Assembly: GCF_030137545.1 (NCBI RefSeq)
Contig: NZ_JARUVL010000009.1
Location: forward strand, 1-64,000
Reading direction: 5' to 3'
Source of the DNA: Virgibacillus sp. LDC-1
GTDB lineage: Bacteria; Bacillota; Bacilli; Bacillales; Amphibacillaceae
DNA: 64,000 bases
Part shown: positions 16,959 to 26,309 of the stretch, piece by piece
Numbering within the stretch: position 1 is the stretch's first letter
How the letters are laid out: every line of letters starts with the position of its first letter
Notes under the pieces: model-generated
What the model was told of the DNA's origin: nothing
What the model saw: the letters and a program-made list of their open reading frames with translations, nothing else
The model's database searches: none
Made by a program: the position numbers and the translations under genes

Positions 16959-16996
16959 AACCTTGATTGGCTAAATGCCTTTCAAGGTTTTTGTTT
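16959..16996 (+). terminator. Cassette terminator, copy 3 (right end of toxin island)
   Basis: The AACCTTGA / TCAAGGTT stem and loop are identical to copy 1, but the T tract is shorter and broken. The next gene is chromosomal housekeeping, so this marks the island border. Confidence 0.85.
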
Positions 16997-17043
16997 GAAT
17001 ACTAGCTACCATTCCGGGAAATGGTAGCGTTATTTGTGCCGAA

Positions 17044-17733
17044 TTAATCATTTTTTTGACTAATGATTTGCTTACTCGAGAACGATGTACGTTTGCTCCG
17101 AGCAAGCTTGCGAATGCTATTCTTCTGGCTTCTTGTTGCCAGTTCCACGACGAAGCTATGGATGACGGAAGCAATAATGATAGAAGCAATGACGTCGAGC
17201 ACAACATGCTGTTTAATAAATAGTGTAGACAAAATGATTAAAATTCCCATCATGTGTACGAACAATGTATTGAACAGATGCTTCTTTTTTATTTGAATAA
17301 AGGCGAGCATGATGACATACGTTGTTAATACATGAATGCTTGGGAAACAATTGTAGGGCTCATCGTTTTGATAAATAAATTGCACCATGCTTGTAATCCA
17401 GTCATTGCCCGCTAGCACAGGTCTTGGTACCGTTGTTTGAAAGAAAATATAAAATAAAAAACAAATTACTTCCCCAATAACGATCGTGATTAATGCATGA
17501 TAATAAACCTTTAGATCCTTAAAGCAAAAGTAAATCATATAACCAAAAATAAAGGCGTACCAGATAATATAAGGAATAACAAAAATCGGTATAAAGGGGA
17601 TATAGCTATCCACCTTTAGTGGAATTTCGATTGCTTTACTTGGTTGTGTATTTAAATAGGTATAGATAAGTCCAAGAATTGGAAAGATCAATAAAGAAAG
17701 TAGGTGTGGTACTTTTCGTTTCCAGCCACTCAT
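17044..17733 (-). CDS. PAP2-family membrane phosphatase (inositol phosphotransferase/Aur1-like)
   Basis: This 229-residue protein has about five membrane helices. It carries the PAP2 signature in degenerate form: PRPVLAGND, then YNCFPSIHVLTTY (P-S-x-H with the phosphate-binding His), then FIKQHVVLDVIAS (H-x3-D). Proteins with this layout hydrolyse or transfer lipid phosphates at the outer face of the membrane. The usual SR before the third motif is replaced by IK, as in PAP2_3-type members. The C-terminus is basic and Ser-rich. The ATG at 17733 follows GGGGGGAAAGCCA. Substrate unknown. Confidence 0.8.
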   Translation of the reverse strand: MSGWKRKVPHLLSLLIFPILGLIYTYLNTQPSKAIEIPLKVDSYIPFIPIFVIPYIIWYAFIFGYMIYFCFKDLKVYYHALITIVIGEVICFLFYIFFQTTVPRPVLAGNDWITSMVQFIYQNDEPYNCFPSIHVLTTYVIMLAFIQIKKKHLFNTLFVHMMGILIILSTLFIKQHVVLDVIASIIIASVIHSFVVELATRSQKNSIRKLARSKRTSFSSKQIISQKND

Positions 17734-17841
17734 TGGCTTTCCCCCCTGCGATTCAATTTTCTACGCGGCAAATGGGTCGAGTGTTTGCCCCATTTATGCT
17801 ATACCCAAAATAAACGAAACCAAAAATAGATAGTAAAATAA

Positions 17842-17877
17842 AAACGCTTTAACTCTGTAAGAAGGGTTAAAGCGTTT
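17842..17877 (-). terminator. Terminator of tRNA-Ala
   Basis: AAACGCTTTAAC (17842-17853) pairs with GTTAAAGCGTTT (17866-17877). On the minus strand the stem is followed by TTATTTT, just downstream of the tRNA. Confidence 0.85.
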
Positions 17878-17885
17878 CTCCGTTA

Positions 17886-17958
<73 letters not shown>

Positions 17959-18164
17959 GAATACTGACCGTGATCTATTATATACTGAAAGTTCGTTCTT
18001 ATCAAGCTGTTTTCGTACTGTTCCGCGTGTAACGATGGTACATCGTAACGCATTATATGCAATAGCTTTATCAAAGGCTACTGCCTACTTATACAACAAA
18101 CGACAAGCTTGTTTCCCTCTTCTTTTGTTATTTGCCTCTTTTATACCATCACATAGAATAAAAC

Positions 18165-18234
18165 AAAGGACCACTTTCATATTTCGTAAGTCTACCCGAT
18201 GGAGTAGGCTTTCCCGTATGAAAAGGTCCTTTTT
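18165..18234 (-). terminator. Branched terminator after the YeiH-type gene
   Basis: AAAGGACC...TTTCATA pairs with TATGAAAA...GGTCCTTT as an outer stem, with an inner AAGTCTAC / GTAGGCTT hairpin. On the minus strand TTTGTTTTATT follows. The outer stem is also flanked by T on the plus strand. The region 17959-18164 holds no gene that I can support. Confidence 0.75.
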
Positions 18235-18240
18235 ACAAAG

Positions 18241-19275
18241 CTAAATAATAAAGTAAGCAAAGATTGATAAACAGATGGAAGCAATGGTCATTGCAAGTAA
18301 AGGCTTGAGCGCTCGAGCGCGTAAGTCCTTAAAGCTGACATTTAGACCAAGTCCAACCATAGCAGCGGTTAATAGCCATGAAGTAAGTGTGTACACTCCT
18401 TGCATGACATTATCTGATACGGGGATAGAATGCCCAAATACATAGCTTCCTAAAATACTTAACAGGATAAAGCCAAGCAAAAAGTATGGAAAGGCTACCT
18501 TTGTATTTTGTTCCCCGTTTGCAGCATTTTTGCGACGCATAAGGAAGATCAATATAAAGCAGAGTGGAACAAGTAAAAATACACGTCCGAGTTTTGCAAG
18601 TAATGCGATCGCAAGCGCATCCTGGCCGGCAGGTTCGGCTGCAATTGCTACATGTGCTAGCTCGTGTAGGCTCATACCTGACCAGATACCATAATCCAAT
18701 GCATCAATTGGTAGGATTGGACGGAGTACGGTATAGACGATAGAGAAAACCGTTCCCATTAACGCAATAATTCCTACACCGATTGCAGTATCTTCATCCT
18801 TGGATTTGACGATTGGTGCAACAGCAGCAATAGCAGCAGCTCCACATACACCTGTTCCTACCCCAAGTAGTAAAGATATCATTTTATCTGCTTTGAGCAC
18901 TTTGGCCAACCACACGGTCAACGATATAGCAAATAGGATGATTAACGCATCTCGAGCAAGTAAACCGAGCCCATCTCTTAATACGATATCAATATTCAGC
19001 TTTAAGCCATAAAGGATGATTGCTACACGAAGTAATCGTTTTGAAGAAAATGTAATCCCAGCTCGTAATACTTCTGGGTATCCGAATAACTGCCGATAAA
19101 CAACGGCAATAATAATTGCACTTGCTAATTGTCCAACATGATTAAAACCTGGAACCATTGCTAGTAGATAGCCTAAAAAAGCAATAAAAAAAGTAAAACC
19201 GATGCCAGCTATCCAATTGTACATTGTGTTTGGATTTCTTTTCGGTGTTTGCTCTGTTTCCGATGTTGTGCTCAT
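18241..19275 (-). CDS. YeiH/UPF0324-family putative sulfate exporter
   Basis: This is a 344-residue membrane protein with about ten helices. The start is ATG 19275, placed 6 bp after AGGAGGTG; a GTG 9 bp upstream overlaps that site. Family features include YRQLFGYPEVLRAGITFSSKRLLRVAIILYGLKLN, the Gly-rich loop LLGVGTGVCGAAAIAAVAPIVK and SLHELAHVAIA. Members of this family are annotated as putative sulfate or sulfonate exporters, but the substrate has rarely been tested. It is divergent from a LysR regulator, which probably controls it. Confidence 0.85.
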   Translation of the reverse strand: MSTTSETEQTPKRNPNTMYNWIAGIGFTFFIAFLGYLLAMVPGFNHVGQLASAIIIAVVYRQLFGYPEVLRAGITFSSKRLLRVAIILYGLKLNIDIVLRDGLGLLARDALIILFAISLTVWLAKVLKADKMISLLLGVGTGVCGAAAIAAVAPIVKSKDEDTAIGVGIIALMGTVFSIVYTVLRPILPIDALDYGIWSGMSLHELAHVAIAAEPAGQDALAIALLAKLGRVFLLVPLCFILIFLMRRKNAANGEQNTKVAFPYFLLGFILLSILGSYVFGHSIPVSDNVMQGVYTLTSWLLTAAMVGLGLNVSFKDLRARALKPLLAMTIASICLSIFAYFII

Positions 19276-19394
19276 GAAAAACACCTCCTGATATATAGCA
19301 TAGTTATTGTTTAACTATAAGTAAAATAAATCATTGTTATATATATGATAAGCAAAATGATATAATAGGCATAAAAATGTGGAGTGAAAAGAAC

Positions 19395-20282
19395 GTGGAT
19401 CAACACTTGCTAGTATTTGTCACGGTAGTGCAAAATGAAAGCTTTTCCAAAGCAGCGAAGGAATTACATATGACCCAGCCTGCTGTAAGTCAATACATAC
19501 GTATATTAGAGGAAAGCCTGGGAGCCAGGTTGCTCGAACGGACGAATAAGTATGTTCGCTTAAATAAAACAGGAGAAATTGTGTTTCATCATGCCAAAGA
19601 AATAATCGGCCTCTATTCTAAAATGCAGCACCTAGTAGAGGATGTAACAAATAAACCCCAAGGCGATATTACGATTGGTGCAAGCTATACGTTTGGAGAA
19701 TATGTGCTTCCACATATTTTGTCCGTCTTGCAAAAGAAATATCCTGCCATTCAGCCGACTGTTACAATCGCCAACACGAAAACAATTGCTGAGCATGTAG
19801 AAAGCCACCAATTAGATGTAGGCATCGTGGAAGGAGAATTAACAGATAAGGAACTAATAGAAGAAAAGCTGGCAGAGGATTACATGGTGGTTGTTGCGTC
19901 ACAAAAACATCCATTATTGGAAAAGGAGATCGTTACATCAGAAGCACTTGAAAAAGAGCGGTGGATTTTGCGGGAGGAAGGATCGGGTACGAGAGACGCG
20001 AGTGAGAAGGTGTTTGCTCAATTAGAAATAAACCCGTCGAAGCGGATACATTTTAGTAGCACCCAACCAATTAAGGAAGCAGTTGAGGCTGGCTTAGGGG
20101 TTAGCTTGCTATCAAAGTGGGCCATTCAAAAGGAGCTTCGAAACGGTGATTTAAAGGTGCTAGAAATAGAAGGACTCCCATTAACGAGGCAATTTTCAAT
20201 CATAACGAACGCGGTATATCAGACGAAGGCATTAGAAGTGTTTGTGGATCTTCTTCGAAAAAATGATGTATTAACTATCTGA
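19395..20282 (+). CDS. LysR-family transcriptional regulator (YeiE/CysL-like)
   Basis: The chosen start is GTG 19395 (DQHLLVFVTVV), preceded by GGAGTG; an ATG six codons upstream overlaps this site. The product has about 295 residues. An N-terminal winged helix is typical of LysR (SFSKAAKELHMTQPAVSQYIRILEESLGARLLERTN). A periplasmic-binding-like sensor domain follows (GDITIGASYTFGEYVLPHIL; LREEGSGTRDASEKVF). LysR proteins often control the divergent neighbour, here the YeiH-type exporter. The 119-bp gap contains TATAAT at 19361-19366. The sensor resembles sulfur-metabolism regulators, but the ligand is unknown. Confidence 0.85.
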   Translation: MDQHLLVFVTVVQNESFSKAAKELHMTQPAVSQYIRILEESLGARLLERTNKYVRLNKTGEIVFHHAKEIIGLYSKMQHLVEDVTNKPQGDITIGASYTFGEYVLPHILSVLQKKYPAIQPTVTIANTKTIAEHVESHQLDVGIVEGELTDKELIEEKLAEDYMVVVASQKHPLLEKEIVTSEALEKERWILREEGSGTRDASEKVFAQLEINPSKRIHFSSTQPIKEAVEAGLGVSLLSKWAIQKELRNGDLKVLEIEGLPLTRQFSIITNAVYQTKALEVFVDLLRKNDVLTI

Positions 20283-20430
20283 ATTTAGATTTGTTTATCC
20301 TGGAATGGTAAATCGATTGGTGGGTAAAATGAATCATTTTTGCATGATAATAGCAAAAGCAGTGCTAAATTACTAGAAATTTACAAAAACTTAATTGTTT
20401 CCTCTTTGTGGGTATGGCATATTAAAAGTG

Positions 20431-20473
20431 TGTCATATTTCAATAATGTGTCATTCTATTATGAAATATGACA
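20431..20473. promoter_or_regulatory. 12-bp inverted repeat upstream of the YhcR-like gene
   Basis: TGTCATATTTCA (20431-20442) and TGAAATATGACA (20462-20473) are perfect inverted copies with a 19-bp spacer, ending 25 bp before the start codon. A further GTGTCAT lies in the spacer. It could be an operator or a 5' leader hairpin. The rest of 20283-20430 shows nothing clear. Confidence 0.6.
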
Positions 20474-20498
20474 AAAACATTAAAAATGGAGGGAACCA

Positions 20499-23400
20499 AT
20501 GAGACATGCAAATGTAAGGAAGGTACTTCATCTATTTCTTATTTTAGCGCTGATTTTTATGAATTATTCCACTGTATTCGCAATGAAGACCTCAGCTGCT
20601 AGTAATACAGCAGTGGCAAGTGAGCTGTTTATTTCTGAGTATGTGGAAGGTAGTTCCTATAATAAAGCGATAGAGCTTTATAATGGAACTGGACAACCAG
20701 TAGATTTAACGAATTATGAATTAGAGCTTTATAGTAATGGTGCAACACAACCAAGCCAACAACTTGCATTAACAGGAAGCTTGAATCATGGTGACGTTTA
20801 TGTTATTGCACATAACCAAGCTTCAGCAGATGTATTAGCCAATGCGGATTTGCAAAATGGTTCCATCGTTAATTTTAATGGTAATGATACAATCGTATTA
20901 AAGAAAAATAATCAAGTCGTAGACATCATTGGAACGGTTGGCGATAGCGCGTATTTCGCCAAGGATGTGACGTTAGTAAGAAATGCTTCCGTTACTGCTC
21001 CGAATCCGATTTATACAATTTCAGAATGGACGGAGTATGCGAATGATACCTTTACGTATCTAGGAAGCCATCTCATGGATGGCGTTGATCCAGGAACACC
21101 ACCTGACCCAGGAAATGGGGAGTATTCGATTGCTGATGCTCGTCAGTTAGCTGATGGGACAGAGGTGATCGTAGAAGGGATTGTTCTTGTCGATAATGTC
21201 GCAATCAGTACTGGCACACAATTCACGACTTACATACAAGATGCGACAGGTGGAATTAATCTATATAACTATAATCAGGGACAGCTAGCAAATGTTCAAA
21301 AAGGAGATAAAGTAAGAGTTACTGGTGTGCTAGATTCGTATCGCGGCTTAAAGGAAGTTGTCCCTACGACAATAGAAGTAATCGATTCTGGATTACCACT
21401 CCCAGCACCGAAATCGCTCACCTTAGCACAGCTTCAAGATCCTGCGGTTGCGGAGACGTATGAAGGACAGCTTGTTACGGTGAATGGATTTATTAACAAT
21501 ATCCCTACCTCTCCTGCTGGTGGCGGATATAATGTTTCTTTCATAGACCAAGACTTTCATGGCACAACATTACGAGTAATGGAGAACGCCTTGGATATTA
21601 CACAAGTTGCATCAGATCATTGGTATGATGTAACAGCAATTGTTAGTCAATATGATAGCTATCAGCTCATTCCTACTGAACAAGCTGATATTCAATTAGC
21701 GGCAGAGCAGCCGGCACCCCCTTCTGCAGAAGGAACCTATCAATCTACTGTAAAAAGTGTTACTGATGGGGATACGATTCACCTGCAAACCCCTGTATTA
21801 GGAGCAACAAAAGTACGTTTTCTAAACATGGATACACCAGAGACGTATACGGCACATAATAGTGATCCGGCTAGACAGGAAATCAACCAAAATCAAAAAT
21901 ATCATGGCGATTTAGCTACACAATATATCGGTCAACTTTTACAGCCGGGTGATGAAGTGCTTGTGAAGGTTGGGCAAGAGGCTACTGATAATTATGGAAG
22001 ACTGCTGGCAGAAATAATTCGCAAGCAGGATGGCATGAACATTAATGTAGAAATGGTGCGGCAAGGCTATGCTGTAACCTATTTTATTGCGCCGTTTGAT
22101 GAAGCGGTATATCCGACCTATCAGGCTGCAGTAAAAGAAGCAAAGGATGCGGGACGTGGTATTTGGAATCCACAAAATCCATTGCTTGAGCTGCCTTTTG
22201 AATTTCGAGCAAATGATGATCAAAAAGGATTTTCAAAATTTGTTGGAAACTCAGATACAAAAGAATATGTTCAACCAAATGATTGGGAGCTTGTACCAGT
22301 AGATAAGCGTGTGTTTTTCTGGGATGAACAGACAGCAATCGATTATGGCTATTCGCCTGTTGGCACAGGAAATCCAAATCCACAAAATGTACACGTTCAG
22401 CTTTTAGGCATGAATGATTTACATGGGAAAATTGATCAAGAATATGCACTCGATCCAGACGGTGACGGTACTTCAGATATGTATGGTCGTATGGATTATG
22501 TTGCTACTGCGATAAAAGAAAGAGAACAGGATAACCCGAATACATTACTTGTCCATGCTGGAGATATGATTGGAGGGAGCTCGCCTGTATCTGGCCTACT
22601 ACAGGACGAACCAACCGTAGAAATCATGGAGGAAATTGGATTTGATGTAGGTACGGTCGGGAATCATGAGTTCGATGAGGGAACAACGGAATTATTACGG
22701 ATGGTAAACGGTGGTGAACATCCAGACGGACTTGGTACAGCCGATTATGATGGCATGAATTTTCCACTGCTATGTGCAAATTGTGTTTACAAGGATACAG
22801 AAGAAACCATTATACCTCCTTACCATATAGCGGAAGTTGATGGTGTCGAAATTGGATTTATCGGTGTCAACACACAGGATTCCGCAAATATGGTCATGCC
22901 TGCGGGGATTGAGGATATTCGCTTTACAGATGAGACAGAAGCAGTTAACAACGCTGTTAGTGAGCTTACTTCGCAAGGAATCGAAGCAATTGTTGTGTTG
23001 GCACATATTCCAGCAGAACAAGACGGTACTAGTGCAACTGGTGAAGCCGCTGATTTAGCACGAAATATCGATGATGCCGTAGATGTTATTTTTGCGGGGC
23101 ATAATCATCAGGTAGTAGATGGTGTGGTTGATAATAAGTTAATTGTTCAGGCGTATGAATATGGCAAAGCCTTCGCTGACGTGGATTTAGAAATTGATCG
23201 TACAACTGGCGATATTGTAAAGAAAGAAGCAGAAATTGTACACGTTAAGCAGGCAGACTTTACACCAGATGAAACGGTATCGGAGATTTTAACGACGTAC
23301 ACGAACCGAATCGCACCGATTTTAAATGAAGTAATAGGTTATAATGCCCAGGATCTCACAGGTGATTATTCGAATAACGGAGACCATGGTTTAGGGAACT

Positions 23401-24176
23401 TAATTGCTGATGGAATGAATGCTGCCATGAATAGTGATTTTGCAATGATGAATGGTGGAGGTATTCGAGATGATCTATTAGCAGGAGAAGTGACCTGGGG
23501 TGATTTATATAACATCCAACCGTTTGGCAACACATTGATGACGTTTGAAATAACAGGCAAGGATTTATATCCGATTGTAAATGCACAGCTATCGCCAACC
23601 TATGGCCCAGATTTCAGTATTAGTGGATTTCATTATACATGGGACCCTAATACGAGTCAGGTGGTAGATATTACACTTCCAGATGGTAGTCCAATTGATA
23701 TGAATCAAGTGTATACGTTAACGGTTAACAATTATATGGGCACGTCTAATGGATCAAAATATCGTGCGATTAAAGAGCTAGGTAAAAATCCGGTAATCGG
23801 ACCTTCAGATCTAGACGCAACTGTTGCGTTCGTCAAGTCACTGCAAAGCTCGGAAGTGAATCCAATCGTCTACGGTTCGGAAGGTAGAATCGCGATTGCG
23901 CAAGCGCCTACACAGGTTGAAATACAGCCAAAGAAAAATAATGGTACGGCGACTGTTCATACGAAGGATTTGCAACAACTTGAACAAGGAGCACATGTGC
24001 TAATTAATATTTATAATGAAAAGAAGCCACGAAAGCTATTGTTGAACAAAAAGCAAGTACAGATTCTGAAAGAAAAAGAAGTAATCCTAGAGGTTACGGA
24101 TGGGCAAGTATCGAAAACATTTAATATGAAGGATGTTCCATCAGGTGTGCTGAAAGTAGATTTACAGCAAAAATAA
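20499..24176 (+). CDS. YhcR-like secreted multidomain nuclease and 5'-nucleotidase
   Basis: A signal peptide (about 1-34) is followed by a lamin-tail domain (40-165: LFISEYVEGSSYNKAIELYNG), OB-fold segments (205-400), a staphylococcal-nuclease-like domain (415-560: VTDGDTIHL, VRFLNMDTPET, GRLLAEI), a metallophosphatase domain (632-870: GMNDLHGK, HAGDMIGGS, GNHEFDEG, AGHNHQ) and a 5'-nucleotidase C-terminal domain (900-1110: NGGGIRDDL). This order is that of Bacillus YhcR, a calcium-dependent sugar-nonspecific nuclease. The product should degrade extracellular nucleic acid to nucleosides and phosphate. Unlike B. subtilis YhcR, which is sortase-anchored, it ends VLKVDLQQK with no LPxTG-type signal or membrane anchor, so it is probably released. 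The start follows GGAGGGAACCA. Confidence 0.9.
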   Translation: MRHANVRKVLHLFLILALIFMNYSTVFAMKTSAASNTAVASELFISEYVEGSSYNKAIELYNGTGQPVDLTNYELELYSNGATQPSQQLALTGSLNHGDVYVIAHNQASADVLANADLQNGSIVNFNGNDTIVLKKNNQVVDIIGTVGDSAYFAKDVTLVRNASVTAPNPIYTISEWTEYANDTFTYLGSHLMDGVDPGTPPDPGNGEYSIADARQLADGTEVIVEGIVLVDNVAISTGTQFTTYIQDATGGINLYNYNQGQLANVQKGDKVRVTGVLDSYRGLKEVVPTTIEVIDSGLPLPAPKSLTLAQLQDPAVAETYEGQLVTVNGFINNIPTSPAGGGYNVSFIDQDFHGTTLRVMENALDITQVASDHWYDVTAIVSQYDSYQLIPTEQADIQLAAEQPAPPSAEGTYQSTVKSVTDGDTIHLQTPVLGATKVRFLNMDTPETYTAHNSDPARQEINQNQKYHGDLATQYIGQLLQPGDEVLVKVGQEATDNYGRLLAEIIRKQDGMNINVEMVRQGYAVTYFIAPFDEAVYPTYQAAVKEAKDAGRGIWNPQNPLLELPFEFRANDDQKGFSKFVGNSDTKEYVQPNDWELVPVDKRVFFWDEQTAIDYGYSPVGTGNPNPQNVHVQLLGMNDLHGKIDQEYALDPDGDGTSDMYGRMDYVATAIKEREQDNPNTLLVHAGDMIGGSSPVSGLLQDEPTVEIMEEIGFDVGTVGNHEFDEGTTELLRMVNGGEHPDGLGTADYDGMNFPLLCANCVYKDTEETIIPPYHIAEVDGVEIGFIGVNTQDSANMVMPAGIEDIRFTDETEAVNNAVSELTSQGIEAIVVLAHIPAEQDGTSATGEAADLARNIDDAVDVIFAGHNHQVVDGVVDNKLIVQAYEYGKAFADVDLEIDRTTGDIVKKEAEIVHVKQADFTPDETVSEILTTYTNRIAPILNEVIGYNAQDLTGDYSNNGDHGLGNLIADGMNAAMNSDFAMMNGGGIRDDLLAGEVTWGDLYNIQPFGNTLMTFEITGKDLYPIVNAQLSPTYGPDFSISGFHYTWDPNTSQVVDITLPDGSPIDMNQVYTLTVNNYMGTSNGSKYRAIKELGKNPVIGPSDLDATVAFVKSLQSSEVNPIVYGSEGRIAIAQAPTQVEIQPKKNNGTATVHTKDLQQLEQGAHVLINIYNEKKPRKLLLNKKQVQILKEKEVILEVTDGQVSKTFNMKDVPSGVLKVDLQQK

Positions 24177-24185
24177 GCCAATCAT

Positions 24186-24228
24186 AAAAACTGTCCTACG
24201 GGGTTAAACCTATAGGGCAGTTTTTGTT
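24186..24228 (+). terminator. Terminator after the YhcR-like gene
   Basis: AAACTGTCCTA pairs with TAGGGCAGTTT (one G-T pair), followed by TTTTTGTTT. Confidence 0.85.
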
Positions 24229-24401
24229 TCCTGCTTTATTCTACTATTCATTTGTAAAAAATAGTAGGAAGCTAACGTTTAAATGTTTTGTGCGCAGTCA
24301 AACTGGTAATTTATTGAAAAATTTTTTTGGGGTATAGCTTGTAGGTCTTAATTTATAAATGTTTATAGGAAATAGGGTTAATAAATAAAAGATTCTATTA
24401 A

Positions 24402-24430
24402 TTGACGAATATTCTATTTTTGACTAAAAT
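24402..24430 (+). promoter_or_regulatory. Sigma-A promoter of the peptide transporter gene
   Basis: TTGACG (24402-24407), a 17-bp spacer and TAAAAT (24425-24430) lie about 60 bp upstream of the start. Nothing else is recognisable in 24229-24401. Confidence 0.65.
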
Positions 24431-24492
24431 ACTTTTGTTACAGAAAATAATTATCAGTCTATTCTGTTATTACAGAGAGGATGCAAGACTAC

Positions 24493-25986
24493 ATGACAAC
24501 ACTTGATAAGGAAAAAATCGTCCAAAGCGTTCCCCAGAGAGGTTTTTTTGGACAGCCTAAAGGACTATTTACATTATTTTTCACAGAATTTTGGGAACGT
24601 TTCTCTTACTACGGAATGCGAGCACTACTTTTATTTTATATGTACAACGAAGTGGCCAATGGTGGATTAGGGATTGAAGATGGTACAGCTAAATCGATCA
24701 TGGCGGTTTATGGCTCCTTAGTTTACATGTCTGGCATAATTGGCGGTTGGATCGCCGATCGGATATTAGGTACACAACGGACGGTATTCTATGGCGGGTT
24801 ATTTATTATGCTTGGGCACATTGTTTTAGCATTGCCTGCAGGAGTGACCGCTTTATTTATCTCCATGTTCTTCATTATCATTGGAACAGGACTTTTAAAG
24901 CCGAATGTTTCTAATATTGTTGGTGATTTATATTCTCCACAAGATAATCGCCGTGATTCAGGCTTTAGTATTTTCTATATGGGAATTAATATGGGTGCGT
25001 TTATTGCGCCGTTTATTGTTGGTACGCTTGGACAAGAGTACAATTACCATCTTGGATTCGGAACAGCAGCAGTTGGGATGCTCATTGGTTTAATTGTATT
25101 TCTAGCTACACGTAAGAAATACCTAGGTTTAGCAGGATCTTATGTACCAAATCCGTTAGAGGATAATGAGAAGAAAAGGATTTTCACTCGAATTGGAATT
25201 GGGGTATTGATCATTCTCATCTTAGGTGCGATAACTATTCCAACAGGTATTTTAACGATTGATCGCTTTACTTTCTTAGTGAGTATGCTTGGAATTGTTA
25301 TTCCGACGATTTATTTTATCGTTATGTATCGTAGTCCAAAAACGAATGAAGATGAAAAGTCTCGTCTGATTGCGTATATTCCATTGTTCATTGCAGCAAT
25401 GATGTTTTGGGCAATTCAAGAGCAAGGGTCGATCATATTAGCTGAGTATGCTGATAAACGAACGCAACTTGAATTTATGGGGATAGAGCTACAATCAGCA
25501 TGGTTCCAATCCTTAAATCCATTATTTATTATTGCGTTAGCGCCATTGTTTGCAGGGCTATGGATTAAGCTAGGAGATCGTCAGCCATCGACTTCCAAGA
25601 AATTTTCGTTCGGGTTGTTTTTTGCAGGGCTATCCTTCCTTATTATGATCGTACCTGCATATATGAATGGAACAGATACTTTAGTAAGCCCAATATGGCT
25701 CATATTAAGCTTTTTACTAGTCGTACTCGGAGAATTATGTTTATCTCCGGTAGGGTTGTCAGCGACTACGAAGCTTGCGCCAACTGCTTTTTCAGCACAA
25801 ACAATGAGTCTTTGGTTTTTAACAAATGCTTCCGCACAAGCGATTAATGCACAAATTGTAAAGCTTTATACACCAGAAACAGAGATTCTTTATTTTGGTG
25901 TGATTGGTGGAGTATCGATTTTGCTTGGTATTTTACTATTTACGATGTCTCCGATTATTCAAAAGTTTATGCGTGGTGTGAAATAG
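24493..25986 (+). CDS. dtpT: POT-family proton-dependent di-/tripeptide transporter
   Basis: This is a membrane protein of about 497 residues with 12-14 helices. It has the PTR2 signature (FFTEFWERFSYYGMRALLLFYM) and the second family motif (FSIFYMGINMGAFIAPFIVG). The ExxER-type EFWERF carries the proton-coupling Glu residues. It should import di- and tripeptides with protons. The frame also opens at ATG 24481, but that codon touches the AGAGAGG ribosome binding site, so ATG 24493 is preferred. It is a single-gene unit with its own promoter and terminator. The subfamily name DtpT is by resemblance. Confidence 0.9.
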   Translation: MTTLDKEKIVQSVPQRGFFGQPKGLFTLFFTEFWERFSYYGMRALLLFYMYNEVANGGLGIEDGTAKSIMAVYGSLVYMSGIIGGWIADRILGTQRTVFYGGLFIMLGHIVLALPAGVTALFISMFFIIIGTGLLKPNVSNIVGDLYSPQDNRRDSGFSIFYMGINMGAFIAPFIVGTLGQEYNYHLGFGTAAVGMLIGLIVFLATRKKYLGLAGSYVPNPLEDNEKKRIFTRIGIGVLIILILGAITIPTGILTIDRFTFLVSMLGIVIPTIYFIVMYRSPKTNEDEKSRLIAYIPLFIAAMMFWAIQEQGSIILAEYADKRTQLEFMGIELQSAWFQSLNPLFIIALAPLFAGLWIKLGDRQPSTSKKFSFGLFFAGLSFLIMIVPAYMNGTDTLVSPIWLILSFLLVVLGELCLSPVGLSATTKLAPTAFSAQTMSLWFLTNASAQAINAQIVKLYTPETEILYFGVIGGVSILLGILLFTMSPIIQKFMRGVK

Positions 25987-26065
25987 TCTAACGCATTTGC
26001 TTCGGCAAAGCGTATAACTGCAGGAAACGAGGAAATTCACACTGCTTAAGTATCACTATTAAATA

Positions 26066-26100
26066 TGCCTGTCTTCCATGTGAGAAGGCAGGTTTTCTTT
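26066..26100 (+). terminator. Terminator after the peptide transporter gene
   Basis: CCTGTCTTC (26068-26076) pairs with GAAGGCAGG (26084-26092), followed by TTTTCTTT. Confidence 0.85.
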
Positions 26101-26309
26101 ATTTTCAAAGGGTTGCCCGTATTTTGCAGTTCATTTCTCGTAGGATTTACGTTATATTGTTACTAAGATACTAGTACGATTGTTTGTGCAATCTATTTTT
26201 AAAGGGTAAAGCCCATCTAGGAATATCACGGAGCGTCCAAGGAGTTTGGACACTTATTTAGTTCAATAGGCGGAAATAGTGCCTAAACAATATACGAGGA
26301 GGTATAACG
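26101..26309 (+). other. Leader region of the yhdT-panF operon
   Basis: About 210 bp without a gene. GTCCAAGGAGTTTGGAC near 26235-26251 is a short hairpin, and GGC-GGAAATAGT-GCC follows near 26270. I see no known riboswitch consensus here. Confidence 0.35.

Noticed and set aside
21939-23598. Minus-strand frames inside the YhcR-like gene
   Set aside because: They are shadows of a long, well-supported coding frame and show no family features.
26101-26309. Riboswitch upstream of yhdT-panF
   Set aside because: Only short hairpins are seen, and no known metabolite-binding consensus is present.
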